From contig NZ_CP113343.1 of NCBI RefSeq assembly GCF_026683955.1, positions 620,001 through 684,000 of the forward strand: a stretch of DNA of 64,000 nt. The letters run 5' to 3'. This document shows, one piece after another, positions 17,442 to 27,350 of the stretch. Under the pieces are notes generated by a model, which was not told the origin of the DNA, did not search any database, and saw only the letters and a program-made list of their open reading frames with translations. Source of the stretch: Arthrobacter sp. MMS18-M83. GTDB lineage: Bacteria; Actinomycetota; Actinomycetes; Actinomycetales; Micrococcaceae. The number at the start of each line of letters is the position of its first letter. Position 1 is the stretch's first letter. A program made the translations under genes and the position numbers.

Positions 17442-19151
17442 ATGTCTGAATCCGTTAACTTGCCCGCCCTTGGTGAAAGCGTCACCGAAGGCACCGTCAC
17501 TCGCTGGCTCAAGCAGGTTGGTGACCGAGTGGAAGTCGACGAGCCCCTGCTCGAAGTTTCCACCGACAAAGTAGACACTGAAATCCCGTCTCCTATTGCC
17601 GGCATCATCGAAGAGATCCTCGTAGCTGAAGACGAGACCGCCGAAGTCGGCGCTCCCTTGGTCCGGATCGGCAGCGGCAGCAATGGCGCAGCAGCTCCCG
17701 CAGCAGCACCTGTGGCAGAAGCACCGGCCGCCCCCGCAGCCGAGCCGGCTGCGGCATCCGCAGCAGCTCCTGCCGCCGCATCGGGCCACGATGTGACCCT
17801 CCCGGCCCTCGGCGAAAGTGTCACCGAAGGCACGGTAACCCGCTGGCTCAAGGCCGTCGGCGACACCGTCGAGGTCGACGAGCCCCTCCTCGAGGTGTCC
17901 ACCGACAAGGTCGACACCGAAATCCCCTCCCCTGTTGCCGGTACCCTGCTGGAAATCCGCGTCAACGAAGACGACACCGCTGAAGTCGGATCAGTCCTGG
18001 CCGTCATCGGCTCCGGCGCCCCCGCCGCCGCTGCACCGGCACCCGAAGCTGCTCCCGCACCAGCCGCAGCCGCTCCGGCCGCCGCCCCCGCTTCTGCTGC
18101 CCCCGCGCCCGTTGTTGAGGCAGTACCGGCAGCAGCACCCGCCGCCCCGCCAGCTCCGGCCCCGGTTGCCGAGTCCGCAGCAGCCGCAGCTCCGGCCCCG
18201 GTCACAACAGAATCCGGATACGTCACCCCCCTCGTCCGCAAGCTTGCCAACCAGAACGGTGTCGACATCACCACCGTGACGGGCACCGGCGTCGGCGGCC
18301 GGATCCGGAAGCAGGACGTGCTCGCCGCGGCCGAGGCAAAGAAGGCAGCAGCTGCCGCTCCCGCGCCGGCCTCCGCAGCTCCTGCGGCCCCCAGCAAGCC
18401 TGCCGCCGCTCCCGTGGTTGCCTCTTCGCTGCGCGGGACCGTGGAAAAGGCTCCGCGCATCCGCCAGGTCATCGCCCGCCGCATGCGCGAGTCACTCGAA
18501 ACCTCCACGCAGCTGACCCAGGTGCACGAGGTCGACATGACCAAGATCGCCAAGCTCCGGCTCAAGGCCAAGGGTTCCTTCGAAGCCCAGAACGGCGTCA
18601 AGCTCACGTTCCTACCGTTCATCGCCAAGGCCGTCGCTGAAGCACTGAAGCAGCACCCCAAGCTGAACGCTGCCTACGACGAAGCCAAGCAGGAAATCAC
18701 CTACCACAACGCGGAACACCTCGCGATTGCTGTAGACACGGACAAGGGCCTCCTGGTCCCGGTTATTTCCGACGCCGGCAACCTGAACCTTGCAGGCCTG
18801 GCCAGCAAGATCGCCGACGTCGCCGGCCGCACCCGCCAGGGAAAGATCGGTCCTGACGAGCTGTCCGGCGGCACCTTCAGCATCACCAACATCGGTTCTG
18901 TGGGCGCCCTGTTCGACACGCCGATCATCAACCAGCCGCAGGTGGGAATCCTCGGCACCGGTGCCATTGTCAAGCGCCCGGTGGTGGTTGCCGACGAGAA
19001 CGGCGATGACTCGATCGCCATCCGCTCCATGATGTACCTGTCCCTGACGTACGACCACCGCTTGGTTGACGGCGCCGACGCCGGCCGTTTCCTGCAGACC
19101 CTCAAGGCCCGCCTTGAGGAAGGTTCCTTCGAAGCTGACCTGGGTCTCTGA
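17442..19151 (+). CDS. sucB: 2-oxoacid dehydrogenase E2, dihydrolipoamide acyltransferase, two lipoyl domains
   Basis: A 569-residue E2 core enzyme. Two near-identical lipoyl domains carry the target lysines Lys43 and Lys156 in STDKVDTE. They are joined by Ala/Pro-rich flexible linkers (residues 80-113 and 191-255). The peripheral subunit-binding domain is near 258-300 ([14 protein letters not shown]). The catalytic domain, from about 335, ends with DHRLVDG; His539 and Asp543 are the expected catalytic residues. AAGGAG lies upstream of the ATG. Actinobacteria often use one E2 of this type (called SucB or DlaT) for pyruvate dehydrogenase, so the acyl substrate is not certain. It sits with lpdA upstream and lipB-lipA downstream. 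Confidence 0.93.
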   Translation: MSESVNLPALGESVTEGTVTRWLKQVGDRVEVDEPLLEVSTDKVDTEIPSPIAGIIEEILVAEDETAEVGAPLVRIGSGSNGAAAPAAAPVAEAPAAPAAEPAAASAAAPAAASGHDVTLPALGESVTEGTVTRWLKAVGDTVEVDEPLLEVSTDKVDTEIPSPVAGTLLEIRVNEDDTAEVGSVLAVIGSGAPAAAAPAPEAAPAPAAAAPAAAPASAAPAPVVEAVPAAAPAAPPAPAPVAESAAAAAPAPVTTESGYVTPLVRKLANQNGVDITTVTGTGVGGRIRKQDVLAAAEAKKAAAAAPAPASAAPAAPSKPAAAPVVASSLRGTVEKAPRIRQVIARRMRESLETSTQLTQVHEVDMTKIAKLRLKAKGSFEAQNGVKLTFLPFIAKAVAEALKQHPKLNAAYDEAKQEITYHNAEHLAIAVDTDKGLLVPVISDAGNLNLAGLASKIADVAGRTRQGKIGPDELSGGTFSITNIGSVGALFDTPIINQPQVGILGTGAIVKRPVVVADENGDDSIAIRSMMYLSLTYDHRLVDGADAGRFLQTLKARLEEGSFEADLGL

Positions 19152-19201
19152 TTCCAGTCATGACGTAGCGTCGAACCGCCTAACGGCGCGGATCACGACG
19201 A

Positions 19202-19241
19202 CGGGGCAGGCTCCGGTGGGAAACCGCCGGAGCCTGCCCCG
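19202..19241 (+). terminator. Terminator after the E2 gene
   Basis: Stem of about 15 bp: CGGGGCAGGCTCCGG paired with CCGGAGCCTGCCCCG, followed by CTTTG. Confidence 0.85.
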
Positions 19242-19308
19242 CTTTGTGCTCGCACTTTGCTCCGTGGCTTTGCTACGGCACGTAGAAGATTCTGGCTAAG
19301 CTGGAGCC

Positions 19309-19662
19309 ATGAGTATTCTCTTCAACGTCCTGCTGTTCTTGCACATCGTCGGCGCAGCCATGATTGTGGGCTTCTGGATCGCCACCATGAAGCAGCCGAC
19401 CGTCCACCCACGTCAGCGGGATGGCGCATTCGTGCAGCTGATCACCGGCATTGCCATGATGGGAATCCTGCCCATGCTGCCCAATGCCCACCCTGATTAC
19501 TTCAAACTCGGTATCAAGTTCGCCATCGGCCTCGCCGTGGCCGTGCTCGCCGTCATTGGCTCGCGCAAGGTCAAGAAAGGCGAACCGGTCTCCACCGGCC
19601 TGGCACATGGCGTCGGCGGACTGGCCTTGATCAACATCGCCATCGCCACGATCTGGCAGTAG
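19309..19662 (+). CDS. Small membrane protein of unknown function
   Basis: A 117-residue protein with four hydrophobic segments, near residues 3-25, 40-58, 66-83 and 98-116. It starts MSILFNVLLFLHIVGAAMIVGFW, where His12 in the first segment is conserved-looking, and has a basic loop SRKVKKGE. No SD sequence is strong, and no family function is known to me. It lies alone between two terminators. Codon use matches its neighbours, so it is likely a native gene. Confidence 0.8.
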   Translation: MSILFNVLLFLHIVGAAMIVGFWIATMKQPTVHPRQRDGAFVQLITGIAMMGILPMLPNAHPDYFKLGIKFAIGLAVAVLAVIGSRKVKKGEPVSTGLAHGVGGLALINIAIATIWQ

Positions 19663-19677
19663 TTCCCGATCGATAAG

Positions 19678-19708
19678 CGGCCGTCTGGACCCACCGTCCA
19701 GGCGGCCG
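19678..19708 (+). terminator. Terminator after the small membrane protein gene
   Basis: CGGCCGTCTGGAC-CCACC-GTCCAGGCGGCCG; the 13-bp stem has one G-U pair. It is followed by a short TTGCCGTTT. Confidence 0.75.
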
Positions 19709-19842
19709 TTGCCGTTTGGCCGTGGCGGTCACAATCCTCTGAGAGCGGACAAGCGCTGCGCCGCCGTCGTCGAATCCTTAGGATTGAACCCGGTGGCATC
19801 CGGCATCCGGATGCCAATTCGCAACGACGCTGAGGAGTGGAC

Positions 19843-20271
19843 ATGGCTACAACACGCACCGCACACACCGTATGGAACGGCAACCTGATCGAAGGCGCCG
19901 GCAACACCACGCTGGACAGCTCCGGACTCGGAAACTTCGACGTCACTTGGAAGGCCCGCGCGGAGTCCGCAGAGGGTAAGACCAGCCCGGAAGAGTTGAT
20001 TGCTGCAGCACACTCGGCATGCTTCTCGATGGCCTTCAGCAACGGCGTGGCAGGCGCAGGCTTCACCCCCGAAGAGGTCAACACCAAGGCCGACGTCACA
20101 TTCCAGCCAGGTGTTGGCATCACCGGCGTCCACCTCACTGTGAGCGCACGCATCCCGGGTGTCTCCGAGGAAGAATTCCAGCGCCTGGCCGAAGACGCCA
20201 AGGTGAACTGCCCGGTCTCACAGGCACTCCGAGCAACCCCGATCACGCTGGAAGCCTCTTTGGCTTCCTAG
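19843..20271 (+). CDS. OsmC family peroxiredoxin
   Basis: A 142-residue OsmC-type thiol peroxidase that reduces organic hydroperoxides in the cytoplasm. The two expected redox cysteines are visible in HSACFSMAFSNG and in VNCPVSQALRATPI. The ATG at 19843 follows GAGGAG with a suitable spacing; an in-frame ATG at 19837 overlaps that motif and is less likely. It is a single gene, followed by a strong terminator. In actinobacteria with lipoate enzymes, OsmC/Ohr proteins can be reduced by dihydrolipoyl systems; the nearby E3/E2 genes make this attractive, but it is inference. Confidence 0.92.
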   Translation: MATTRTAHTVWNGNLIEGAGNTTLDSSGLGNFDVTWKARAESAEGKTSPEELIAAAHSACFSMAFSNGVAGAGFTPEEVNTKADVTFQPGVGITGVHLTVSARIPGVSEEEFQRLAEDAKVNCPVSQALRATPITLEASLAS

Positions 20272-20278
20272 CACTAAG

Positions 20279-20330
20279 CGCGAAAGGCCCCGCCAACTCC
20301 CCGTCTCAGGGGTTGGCGGGGCCTTTCGCG
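20279..20330. terminator. Bidirectional terminator between osmC-like gene and tricorn-like gene
   Basis: Long stem with arms CGCGAAAGGCCCCGCCAA and TTGGCGGGGCCTTTCGCG. The A-rich and T-rich parts on each side suit both converging genes. Confidence 0.88.
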
Positions 20331-20365
20331 TTTGCCGATCCAGGGCCTTTGCCAGGCGGGTTGGT

Positions 20366-23300
20366 TCAGCCCTGTTGCGGCCTGGCGGGCAGTGCGCCCG
20401 GACGGACCTTACGGTAGCCTTCGCGCAGCGGAGGCCGGTCAGTGGGCAATTCCTGGACCATTTCCTTGAGCGCGCCGATCCCGTACTCCAACTGGGGATC
20501 CATGCCCGCTGCGTAAGCGTGCGGCGGGAACACTACTTCGATGTCGGGCTCAACCCCGAAGTTCTCCACGCTCCAGCCGATGCCGCCGGAGAACCACGTG
20601 GCATAACGCGGCTGGGTCACACCCGTGCCGTCAGCCAAGGAGAAGCGGTTGTCGATGCCCACAACGCCACCCCAAGTCCGCGTGCCGATGACGGGGCCGA
20701 TGCCGCGGAGCTTGGACACCTGCGTGATGATGTCGCCGTCGGAGCCCGCGAATTCGTCGGCGAGGATAATGACCGGTCCCCGCGGAGCGTGTTGGGGGTA
20801 CGTTCGTGCCTTTTCGCCCCGGGGCATGCTCCAACCCGTGACCTTGCGGCCGATCAGCTCAGCCACCAGTTGAGACGTGTGGCCGCCGCGGTTGCGCCTG
20901 ACATCAACAATCAACCCGTCCAGGGCGGTCTCGGTATCGAGATCCCTGTGAAGCTGTGCCCAGCCATTGGCCATCATGTCCGGCACGTGCAGGTAGCCGA
21001 ACTTTCCATCCGAGGCCTCGCGTACGGTACGCCGGTTGGCATGTATCCATTCCTGGTACCGCAGGCGTTCCTCGTCCTTCACCGGAACCACGGCAATACG
21101 CCGCTGCCGACCGGCCGCGTCCCCGTGTCCATCTCCATTGAGGAGCGTGAGTTCCACGGTGCGGCCAGCAGCGCCCACCAGTTGTTTTGCAGGAGTGCGG
21201 TCCGCTGAAAGCCCGACGCCGTCAATCGCCAAGACGACGTCGCCCACCTTCGCGTCGGCTCCGGGTCGCGTCAACGGCGAGTTGGACAGGGGGTCTGAGG
21301 AGTCTCCCGCGAGGATGCGCGTGATCTTCCAGCCAGCCTCCGTGAACTTAAGATCGGCACCGAGTCGGCCCTGTCCGTTGCTTCCGGGTTCACCCGCAGC
21401 CGCCGGACGTACATAGGCGTGGGAGGTGCCGAGTTCGCCATGGAGTTCCCACAGGAGGTCCACCAGGTCGTCGTGCGATCCCAGGCGTTCGACGACGGGA
21501 CGGTACAGGCGGTGCACCCCTTCCCAGTCCTGGCCGGCCATGTCCTCGGTCCAGAAGAAGTCCCGCTGCAGCCGCCATGCTTCGTCGAACGCTTGCCCCC
21601 ACACAGCCAGCGGATCCATGATGACCCGGATTCGGTTGAGTTCAACGTTGACGCGCTCACTTGAGTCATCATCAACCTTGGTGTCCGAGGGCACGGCAAT
21701 AACATGCTTGTCGTTGACGAAGACCAGTTTCTTGCCGTCGCCCGACACCCGGTAGCGCTCAACCGCCGAAGCCAAGGTGACCTGCTTTTGCTTCGAAAGC
21801 TCGTAGCGGACCAAAGCGGGAGCCGGTGCCTTGTCCTGCACCTTCCCCCGGCCCTCCCCTGTAACACCTGAAAGCGGGGTGTCGAACCACAACAGCGCCT
21901 CGCCGGCTGCAGAAAGATCCGAGTAGTTGCCTTGCGGGACCGGGACGCCGATGACGCGCAGTGCCAGGCCATCAAGGTCCACCCGGACACGGACAGTCGA
22001 ACCCGCACCGTCCTTCGCGCCGCCCGTCGCACCGTCCTTCGCATCGGCCGTCGTCTCTGCGGCAGCCTCGGCCTCCTCAAACAGGTCTACGACCGGCCCG
22101 AAGGGAGAGGGAGTGCCCGCCGCGAGAGCCACGAGGTACGGCTTGATCGGGCTGGGGAAGGACAAATCGAAGGCGTGGCCGTCGTAGACGGGATCAAAAC
22201 TGCGATTCGACAGGAACGCCAGGAACTTGCCGTCGGGGGTGAATGCCGGTGATTCGTCACAGAAACGGCCGTCGGTGACATCCACAATGTCTTCCGGGCT
22301 GGCTGTATTGACCATCCGCAGCTTGCTCCGCGACCCAAACGACGTCACAGGTTCGGACCACGCAAGCCATTGTGAGTCCGGCGACCACGCGAGTCGGTCA
22401 ATGCTGCCATCCCCCACGCTCACAACCAGCGACAAAGTGCCGCTGTCCGTGTCGGCAAGGTAGACGTCACCGAATGCTGTACCGACAGCAAGCCGTCGGC
22501 CGTCAGGGCTGGCCTCAAGGGCGCTTGGGCGGGCTGCCCTGGGGAAGTCGATCCGCTGGAAATCAACCCGCAGCTCGTCCGCCTGGCCCCCCGGAACGAC
22601 GTCGAACGCTGCTGTGCTGCCCTCTGAAGCCGGAGCGGCTTCCGTGTGCGGCTTCGCATGCCGAACCGCGGGCACCACCGGCTGTCCCGCGATGGCTGAC
22701 GCCGAGACGGGGCGGGGCAATTGATCGGCGCCGGCCTCGTCGGATGCGGGCGGCACGTCGGTTCCGGGCGCCACTGTGGCGGCGTCCTGGACCGGGGCTG
22801 CGAGGGCCGGTCGCGGGACACGCGGGGCGATTCTTTTGATGTAAATGGAGTCGACGCCGTCGTGGTCCGCCACATAGGCGATACGACCGTCGATGAGGGG
22901 CCGCGGAAGCCTTGCCCGCACGCCGGGAGTCGCTTCGACCACCCGCGACGGCCCGTCCTTGTGGCGCAGCCAATGGATGGTTCCGTGGGATTCCACCGCG
23001 CTGGCCGAACCAGAGGCATTCGGGAACACTTCGCCCAAGTGGGCGGCTACCTTCAGTGGTGCCGGCTGGCGCGACTGCGATGCCGAGCCGAGCGTAATGT
23101 CGACCCGTACCGCCTCTGCATCGGCCTCGAGCGTCGGCAGGATCCACAACTCGCCGGCCGATTCGAAGATGACCCGCTTGCCGTCGCTCGCAGCGTGCCG
23201 GACATAGAAATCTTCATGATCGGTGTGCCGGCGCAGATTGGTTCCGTCGGGCTGCACGGAGTAGAGATTTCCGTAACCCTCGTGGTCCGAAAGGAAGGCA

Positions 23301-23914
23301 ATCCGGCCACCTACCCACAGCGGGTCCGCGAGATTCCCGTCGAGTTCGGGGACCATGCGGGCAAACTCTCCGTTCCCGTCGGCGTCGATCCACAGCTTTC
23401 CAGCTGTACCGCCGCGATACCGTTTCCACCAAGCGGGCTCGCGGGAGAGCACGCTGGCGAGGACAACGGGACGCTCATCTCCCACTTCCGGACCGAACAC
23501 CAGCGATTCCACCGGACCGAAGGGAAGTTCGACGGCGGGGCCGCCGTCAAGCGGCAAGGCGTAGGCGTGGGTGTGCCGCCCCTCGGCCTGTTCGAAAGCG
23601 GAGGTGACCACAACGTCGCCCTGGGAGGTGAATCCTTTGACCCGGGTAGTGCTGTGGCCAAAGTAGCTCAACTGCCGGTACCCGCCGCCGTCGACCTCTG
23701 CTGTCACCACCTCGGGAGCCGCGCCGACGATCGTCGTCCAGACAAGCCGCTTGCCGTCCGGGCTGAAGCGCGGATTGCGTGCGGGCAACTGCTGGGCTGA
23801 AATCCGCCACGCGCGGCCTCCGGCCACGGGCGCGATCCAAACGTCGTCTTCGGCCACGAAGGTGAGTAGATCACCATGCAAATGCGGGAAACGGAAGTAG
23901 CTGGAGGAGGTCAT
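20366..23914 (-). CDS. Tricorn-type S41 serine protease
   Basis: A 1182-residue tricorn protease homologue. The N-terminal half has beta-propeller repeats (FSPDGKRLVW, SPDGRRLAVGTAFGDVY, WSPDSQWLAWSEP, FTPDGKFLAFLSNR). A PDZ-like region follows after residue 800 (GDVVLAIDGVGLSADRTPA). The catalytic S41 part contains GELGTSHAYVRP, with the expected His, and ADEFAGSDGDII, with the nucleophile Ser. Tricorn degrades oligopeptides released by the proteasome. The ATG at 23914 precedes MTSSSYFRFPHLHGD, the usual family start. An extra Ala/Pro-rich, low-complexity insert lies near residues 370-460 between the two propellers. It is transcribed divergently from the oxidoreductase gene. Confidence 0.92.
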   Translation of the reverse strand: MTSSSYFRFPHLHGDLLTFVAEDDVWIAPVAGGRAWRISAQQLPARNPRFSPDGKRLVWTTIVGAAPEVVTAEVDGGGYRQLSYFGHSTTRVKGFTSQGDVVVTSAFEQAEGRHTHAYALPLDGGPAVELPFGPVESLVFGPEVGDERPVVLASVLSREPAWWKRYRGGTAGKLWIDADGNGEFARMVPELDGNLADPLWVGGRIAFLSDHEGYGNLYSVQPDGTNLRRHTDHEDFYVRHAASDGKRVIFESAGELWILPTLEADAEAVRVDITLGSASQSRQPAPLKVAAHLGEVFPNASGSASAVESHGTIHWLRHKDGPSRVVEATPGVRARLPRPLIDGRIAYVADHDGVDSIYIKRIAPRVPRPALAAPVQDAATVAPGTDVPPASDEAGADQLPRPVSASAIAGQPVVPAVRHAKPHTEAAPASEGSTAAFDVVPGGQADELRVDFQRIDFPRAARPSALEASPDGRRLAVGTAFGDVYLADTDSGTLSLVVSVGDGSIDRLAWSPDSQWLAWSEPVTSFGSRSKLRMVNTASPEDIVDVTDGRFCDESPAFTPDGKFLAFLSNRSFDPVYDGHAFDLSFPSPIKPYLVALAAGTPSPFGPVVDLFEEAEAAAETTADAKDGATGGAKDGAGSTVRVRVDLDGLALRVIGVPVPQGNYSDLSAAGEALLWFDTPLSGVTGEGRGKVQDKAPAPALVRYELSKQKQVTLASAVERYRVSGDGKKLVFVNDKHVIAVPSDTKVDDDSSERVNVELNRIRVIMDPLAVWGQAFDEAWRLQRDFFWTEDMAGQDWEGVHRLYRPVVERLGSHDDLVDLLWELHGELGTSHAYVRPAAAGEPGSNGQGRLGADLKFTEAGWKITRILAGDSSDPLSNSPLTRPGADAKVGDVVLAIDGVGLSADRTPAKQLVGAAGRTVELTLLNGDGHGDAAGRQRRIAVVPVKDEERLRYQEWIHANRRTVREASDGKFGYLHVPDMMANGWAQLHRDLDTETALDGLIVDVRRNRGGHTSQLVAELIGRKVTGWSMPRGEKARTYPQHAPRGPVIILADEFAGSDGDIITQVSKLRGIGPVIGTRTWGGVVGIDNRFSLADGTGVTQPRYATWFSGGIGWSVENFGVEPDIEVVFPPHAYAAGMDPQLEYGIGALKEMVQELPTDRPPLREGYRKVRPGALPARPQQG

Positions 23915-23997
23915 TGTTCGATCATAGTCAAACGAGAAGCAAGCTCCCTGAGGCCTGCCGGAGTGCCGAAGTGACGCTCGCCATGATGTGATGAGGC

Positions 23998-24897
23998 ATG
24001 CGAATCGTGATTTCGGGTGCATCGGGATTTATCGGAACCGCGCTGACCGAGCGTCTTCTTAGCAAGGGGCACGATATCGTCCGGCTAGTTCGCCGCCCAC
24101 CAACAGGAACCGGCGAGGCACAGTGGGGTCCTGGAGCGGGGCAATTGGACGAGGCGGTCCTGGACGGTGCAGACGCGGTGGTGAATCTCTCCGGGGCAGG
24201 CATCGGGGACCGTCGCTGGACCAAAGCACGTGTGCAGGAAATCATCGACTCACGCCTGCGGTCAACTAAAACACTCACGGCTGCGATGGGACGGCTTGGA
24301 ACTCCGCCCGGAACGTTTCTGAGCCAGTCGGCGTCGGGTTATTACGGCTCGTCCCGTGCCGGTATGCTCCGCGAGGAAGCGGGACCGGGCAAGGGCATGC
24401 TAGCCACCCTGTGCGTTGATTGGGAGGCTGCCGCCCGCACGGCCCCTGCGGGGGTGCGGGTCGTGACCCCGCGCACCGGCGTAGTCCTCAGCCCTGACGG
24501 CGGGGCGCTCGGGCCACTTCTGCCGTTGTTGAAGTTGGGCGTGGGTGGTCCGCTAGGAAATGGCAGGCAATACTGGCCATGGATTTCCTTGGTGGATGAA
24601 GTCTCCGCTTTCGAATACCTGCTCGACTCTCCCCTCGAGGGTCCCGTCAATGTCTGCGCCCCCGAAAGTGCCGACGTCAACGCGATCGTTGCCCAGCTGG
24701 CGGCAGCGCTCCACCGGCCCGCGTTCCTCCGCGTACCTGCTCCGGCGTTGCGCCTCGTGTTAGGCGGCCATCTGGCAGAGGAACTGGTTCTTGCCAACCA
24801 GCGCATGGAACCGGCCAAGCTCATGGCCGCCGGCTTTGACTGGCAGCACCCCGCACTGGCTGACGCGGCCCGATGGGTGGCAAGCGGCGGCAACTGA
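23998..24897 (+). CDS. TIGR01777 family NAD(P)-dependent oxidoreductase (SDR39U1-like)
   Basis: A 299-residue extended short-chain dehydrogenase. The Rossmann motif GASGFIGTALTERLLSKGH is at residues 6-25; GADAVVNLSGAGIGDRRWT and SQSASGYYGSS are family-specific blocks. The C-terminal DUF1731-like domain is visible as FDWQHPALADAARW. The substrate is unknown. In other actinobacteria the same gene sits between the E2 gene and lipB, as here. Length and start fit the family. It converges on the kinase gene with 14 bp between the two stops. Confidence 0.92.
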   Translation: MRIVISGASGFIGTALTERLLSKGHDIVRLVRRPPTGTGEAQWGPGAGQLDEAVLDGADAVVNLSGAGIGDRRWTKARVQEIIDSRLRSTKTLTAAMGRLGTPPGTFLSQSASGYYGSSRAGMLREEAGPGKGMLATLCVDWEAAARTAPAGVRVVTPRTGVVLSPDGGALGPLLPLLKLGVGGPLGNGRQYWPWISLVDEVSAFEYLLDSPLEGPVNVCAPESADVNAIVAQLAAALHRPAFLRVPAPALRLVLGGHLAEELVLANQRMEPAKLMAAGFDWQHPALADAARWVASGGN

Positions 24898-24911
24898 TGA
24901 CCCTTTTCCAC

Positions 24912-26537
24912 TCACGTCTGCCTGGCCAGGATCTCGGCGATCTTCCACCCCTCGCCGTCCCGCAAAAGGACCACCCTGAGTTCCTGGGGTTTGCCGGCGG
25001 GACGCACATGGACCACTTGCCCACTGGCGTCCCGTTCTTCATATGCCGAGGTCTCCAGCGTGACGGCAACCGTCGCGCGGTCCCGGCCGGCAGCACCTTC
25101 CACGCCCGTGCTGATCAAGGTGGTGGAGAAACCCGAAAGAACGACGCCGGCCCTCTCCAGTCCGTCCCTGATTTTGCCGTCGGCAACAGCTGCCGCAGAG
25201 CCCTCCACGTTGATGTATTCCAGTAGTTCAAACTTGCCGATACTGAACGCCCTGTCCCGGAGGGCCGATAGTCCCCTGATGGCTTCCTCGGGGTTTTGGG
25301 AGCGGATCTGCACTTGTAGGGCGGCGGGAACGCCGTCGAGGGCGGTACCCATGTGTCTGGGTTCATCCCGCCCCGACGCCTGTGCCGGCCTCTGCGCTTG
25401 CTGCGCAGCTCCCGGTCCTCGATCACCCGTCCACCACACCGCGGTTGCTGATCCGGCCGCCACCAGTGTCCCGAGAGCGAGCACGATGGGCGCCGCCCGC
25501 CGTCGTGCGGAAACGAGCGCAGCTGCCGGCCGGCCTGTTCGCCCTCCCCATGGCGAGCGAAAGCGGCCGAAAAATGCCTTGATGGGGGTCCGTTTCGCGC
25601 GAGGACGAGAAGCCCGACGCCGGGTCAGCAGTTCCGGAACAACCGTCGCGTGCACCGCATCCGAAAGGTCCACAGCCGCCGGGGCCGCGCTCCGGTAGAT
25701 GGCGATACCAAGTTCCGCCGCGGAAGGCCTTTGCTGCCCCTCTGGATGAAGTCCGGCCTCGATGGCAGCGGCGAGGGCAGCGGGGACTGCCGGCACCAGG
25801 AGCGTCAGCGGTGGCCTGCGGGCCGCACTGTCCGGGGCGGAGCCGGTGAGGCAATACCAGCCAAGGGCGGCAAGGGCGTAGGTATCTCGCTCAGGGTGGA
25901 GTTCCGCAGCCCCACTGACCATCGGTCCCGGATCCGCGAAGCCGGGCGTTCCGGAATCCGGGACGCCGGCACCATCCCCCACCATGCGCGAAACCCCCAG
26001 ATCCGACAAAAGCGGTTTCCCCTGGGCAGTGAAAAGCACGTTCCCGGATGAAACGTCGGAATGCGTCATGCCCTGGTGGTGCAGATAGGCCAAAGCCTGC
26101 GCGAGGGGAGTCAGGATAGTCACTGTCTCCCCCACGCTGAGGCGCCCCCTGCTGGAGAGCAACTGCCCCAGCGAACCCCCGGGAGCGTAATCCATGACCA
26201 AGCCCAGGCCGCCGTCGAACGCCCCTCCCAATTGGACGACGCCACGCACCTTGACAAGATGCTTGTGGTCCAGCCGCGACAGAAGGTGCAGCTCGCGAAG
26301 CATGGAAGACTCGGCGTCGCCCGGGTCCCGCATCTCTGGTATCCGGGGAAAGCATTTCACGGCGAAGCTGCTCCCCGAACGCATCTCCGTGGCGAGCCAT
26401 ACCGTGGCGCTTCCGCCGCGGCCAAGCTCACGGACGGGCACAAAGCCGGGAATCACAGGTTCGGCAGGGTTGGTCTCCTTGGAGCGCATGGCGCCCGAGT
26501 CGTCCTGACCACCCGTGCCGGGCGCAAAATTCTCCAT
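24912..26537 (-). CDS. Membrane serine/threonine protein kinase, atypical
   Basis: A 541-residue Hanks-type kinase with an extracytoplasmic domain. The glycine-rich loop RELGRGGSATVW (37-47) and the ATP lysine in FAVKCF (Lys61) are present. The catalytic loop reads HSDVSSGN (159-166) instead of HRDxKxxN: the catalytic Asp161 and Asn166 remain, but Arg is Ser. The metal motif is DLG (179-181), not DFG, and the activation segment has GTPGFADP in place of APE. A basic juxtamembrane region (306-347) precedes one membrane segment (350-369). The outer domain (372-541) has no PASTA repeats and resembles a small NTF2-like or lipoprotein-type sensor; that assignment is uncertain. Activity may be reduced or altered. 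Confidence 0.88.
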   Translation of the reverse strand: MENFAPGTGGQDDSGAMRSKETNPAEPVIPGFVPVRELGRGGSATVWLATEMRSGSSFAVKCFPRIPEMRDPGDAESSMLRELHLLSRLDHKHLVKVRGVVQLGGAFDGGLGLVMDYAPGGSLGQLLSSRGRLSVGETVTILTPLAQALAYLHHQGMTHSDVSSGNVLFTAQGKPLLSDLGVSRMVGDGAGVPDSGTPGFADPGPMVSGAAELHPERDTYALAALGWYCLTGSAPDSAARRPPLTLLVPAVPAALAAAIEAGLHPEGQQRPSAAELGIAIYRSAAPAAVDLSDAVHATVVPELLTRRRASRPRAKRTPIKAFFGRFRSPWGGRTGRPAAALVSARRRAAPIVLALGTLVAAGSATAVWWTGDRGPGAAQQAQRPAQASGRDEPRHMGTALDGVPAALQVQIRSQNPEEAIRGLSALRDRAFSIGKFELLEYINVEGSAAAVADGKIRDGLERAGVVLSGFSTTLISTGVEGAAGRDRATVAVTLETSAYEERDASGQVVHVRPAGKPQELRVVLLRDGEGWKIAEILARQT

Positions 26538-26668
26538 GCCTCAACAGATACCGGATTTCCCGGATTGACGCAGAAGTTATCCACAGGCAGGGTGGCCGAC
26601 GTCGCACGACCTAGCCGAGTACAACTGAGAGCTTGGCCACAAAATCATGGCCTTCGTCCAGCGGGGTC

Positions 26669-26674
26669 TAAGCT
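26669..26674 (+). promoter_or_regulatory. Candidate -10 of a leaderless lipB transcript
   Basis: TAAGCT ends 7 nt before the lipB ATG at 26682, and no Shine-Dalgarno sequence is present. Confidence 0.4.
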
Positions 26675-26681
26675 TGTCCCC

Positions 26682-27350
26682 ATGACTCTTGAGTTTTCAC
26701 AGCTGGGTCTTGCCCCGGATTTCGTTGACTATATGCAGGGCTGGGAAATCCAGCGCGAACTCCACAACAAAGTTGTTGTCGGCGAGAAACCCAGCACCGT
26801 CCTGCTCCTCGAGCATGCGGCGGTCTACACGGCAGGCAAGCTCACGGAGGACCACGAGCGTCCTTTTGACGGCACTCCCGTTGTCCCTGTTGATCGGGGT
26901 GGCAAACTGACTTGGCACGGGCCGGGTCAGCTGATTGCCTACCCCATCCTCAAACTGAAAAACCGCGCCGGCATCCGTGACTACGTCGAGCGTCTCGAAG
27001 AGGTCATGATCGCGATCATGGAGGAGTACGGGATCAAAGCCAGCCGGGTCAAGGGCCGGGCGGGCGTCTGGGTCCTGGCAGATGACAAGGGTCCGGACCG
27101 CAAGATCGCCGCGATCGGCATCCGCGTCCTGGACGGCGTCACCATGCACGGCGTGGCCATCAACTGCAGCAACGATCTCGCGCCTTACGCGCAGATCATC
27201 GCATGCGGCATCACGGATGCCAGTGTCACCACCATGTCCATCGAGACCGGGCGGACCATCAACCCCGCCGACATTGCTGAGCGCTTCAAGGAAGAGTTCC
27301 GCAAGCACGAAGAAGCACTCGTATCCAGCCCCGAAGGAGCAATCCAGTGA
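26682..27350 (+). CDS. lipB: Lipoyl(octanoyl) transferase
   Basis: A 222-residue enzyme that moves octanoate from acyl carrier protein to lipoyl domains, the first step of de novo lipoylation. The family signature [18 protein letters not shown] is near residue 70. The catalytic Lys is in [11 protein letters not shown] and the catalytic Cys is in [16 protein letters not shown]. The ATG at 26682 is chosen from the family length; the frame is open far upstream, but that part is antisense to the kinase gene. Its GTGA overlap with lipA shows tight co-translation. Confidence 0.96.
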   Translation: MTLEFSQLGLAPDFVDYMQGWEIQRELHNKVVVGEKPSTVLLLEHAAVYTAGKLTEDHERPFDGTPVVPVDRGGKLTWHGPGQLIAYPILKLKNRAGIRDYVERLEEVMIAIMEEYGIKASRVKGRAGVWVLADDKGPDRKIAAIGIRVLDGVTMHGVAINCSNDLAPYAQIIACGITDASVTTMSIETGRTINPADIAERFKEEFRKHEEALVSSPEGAIQ

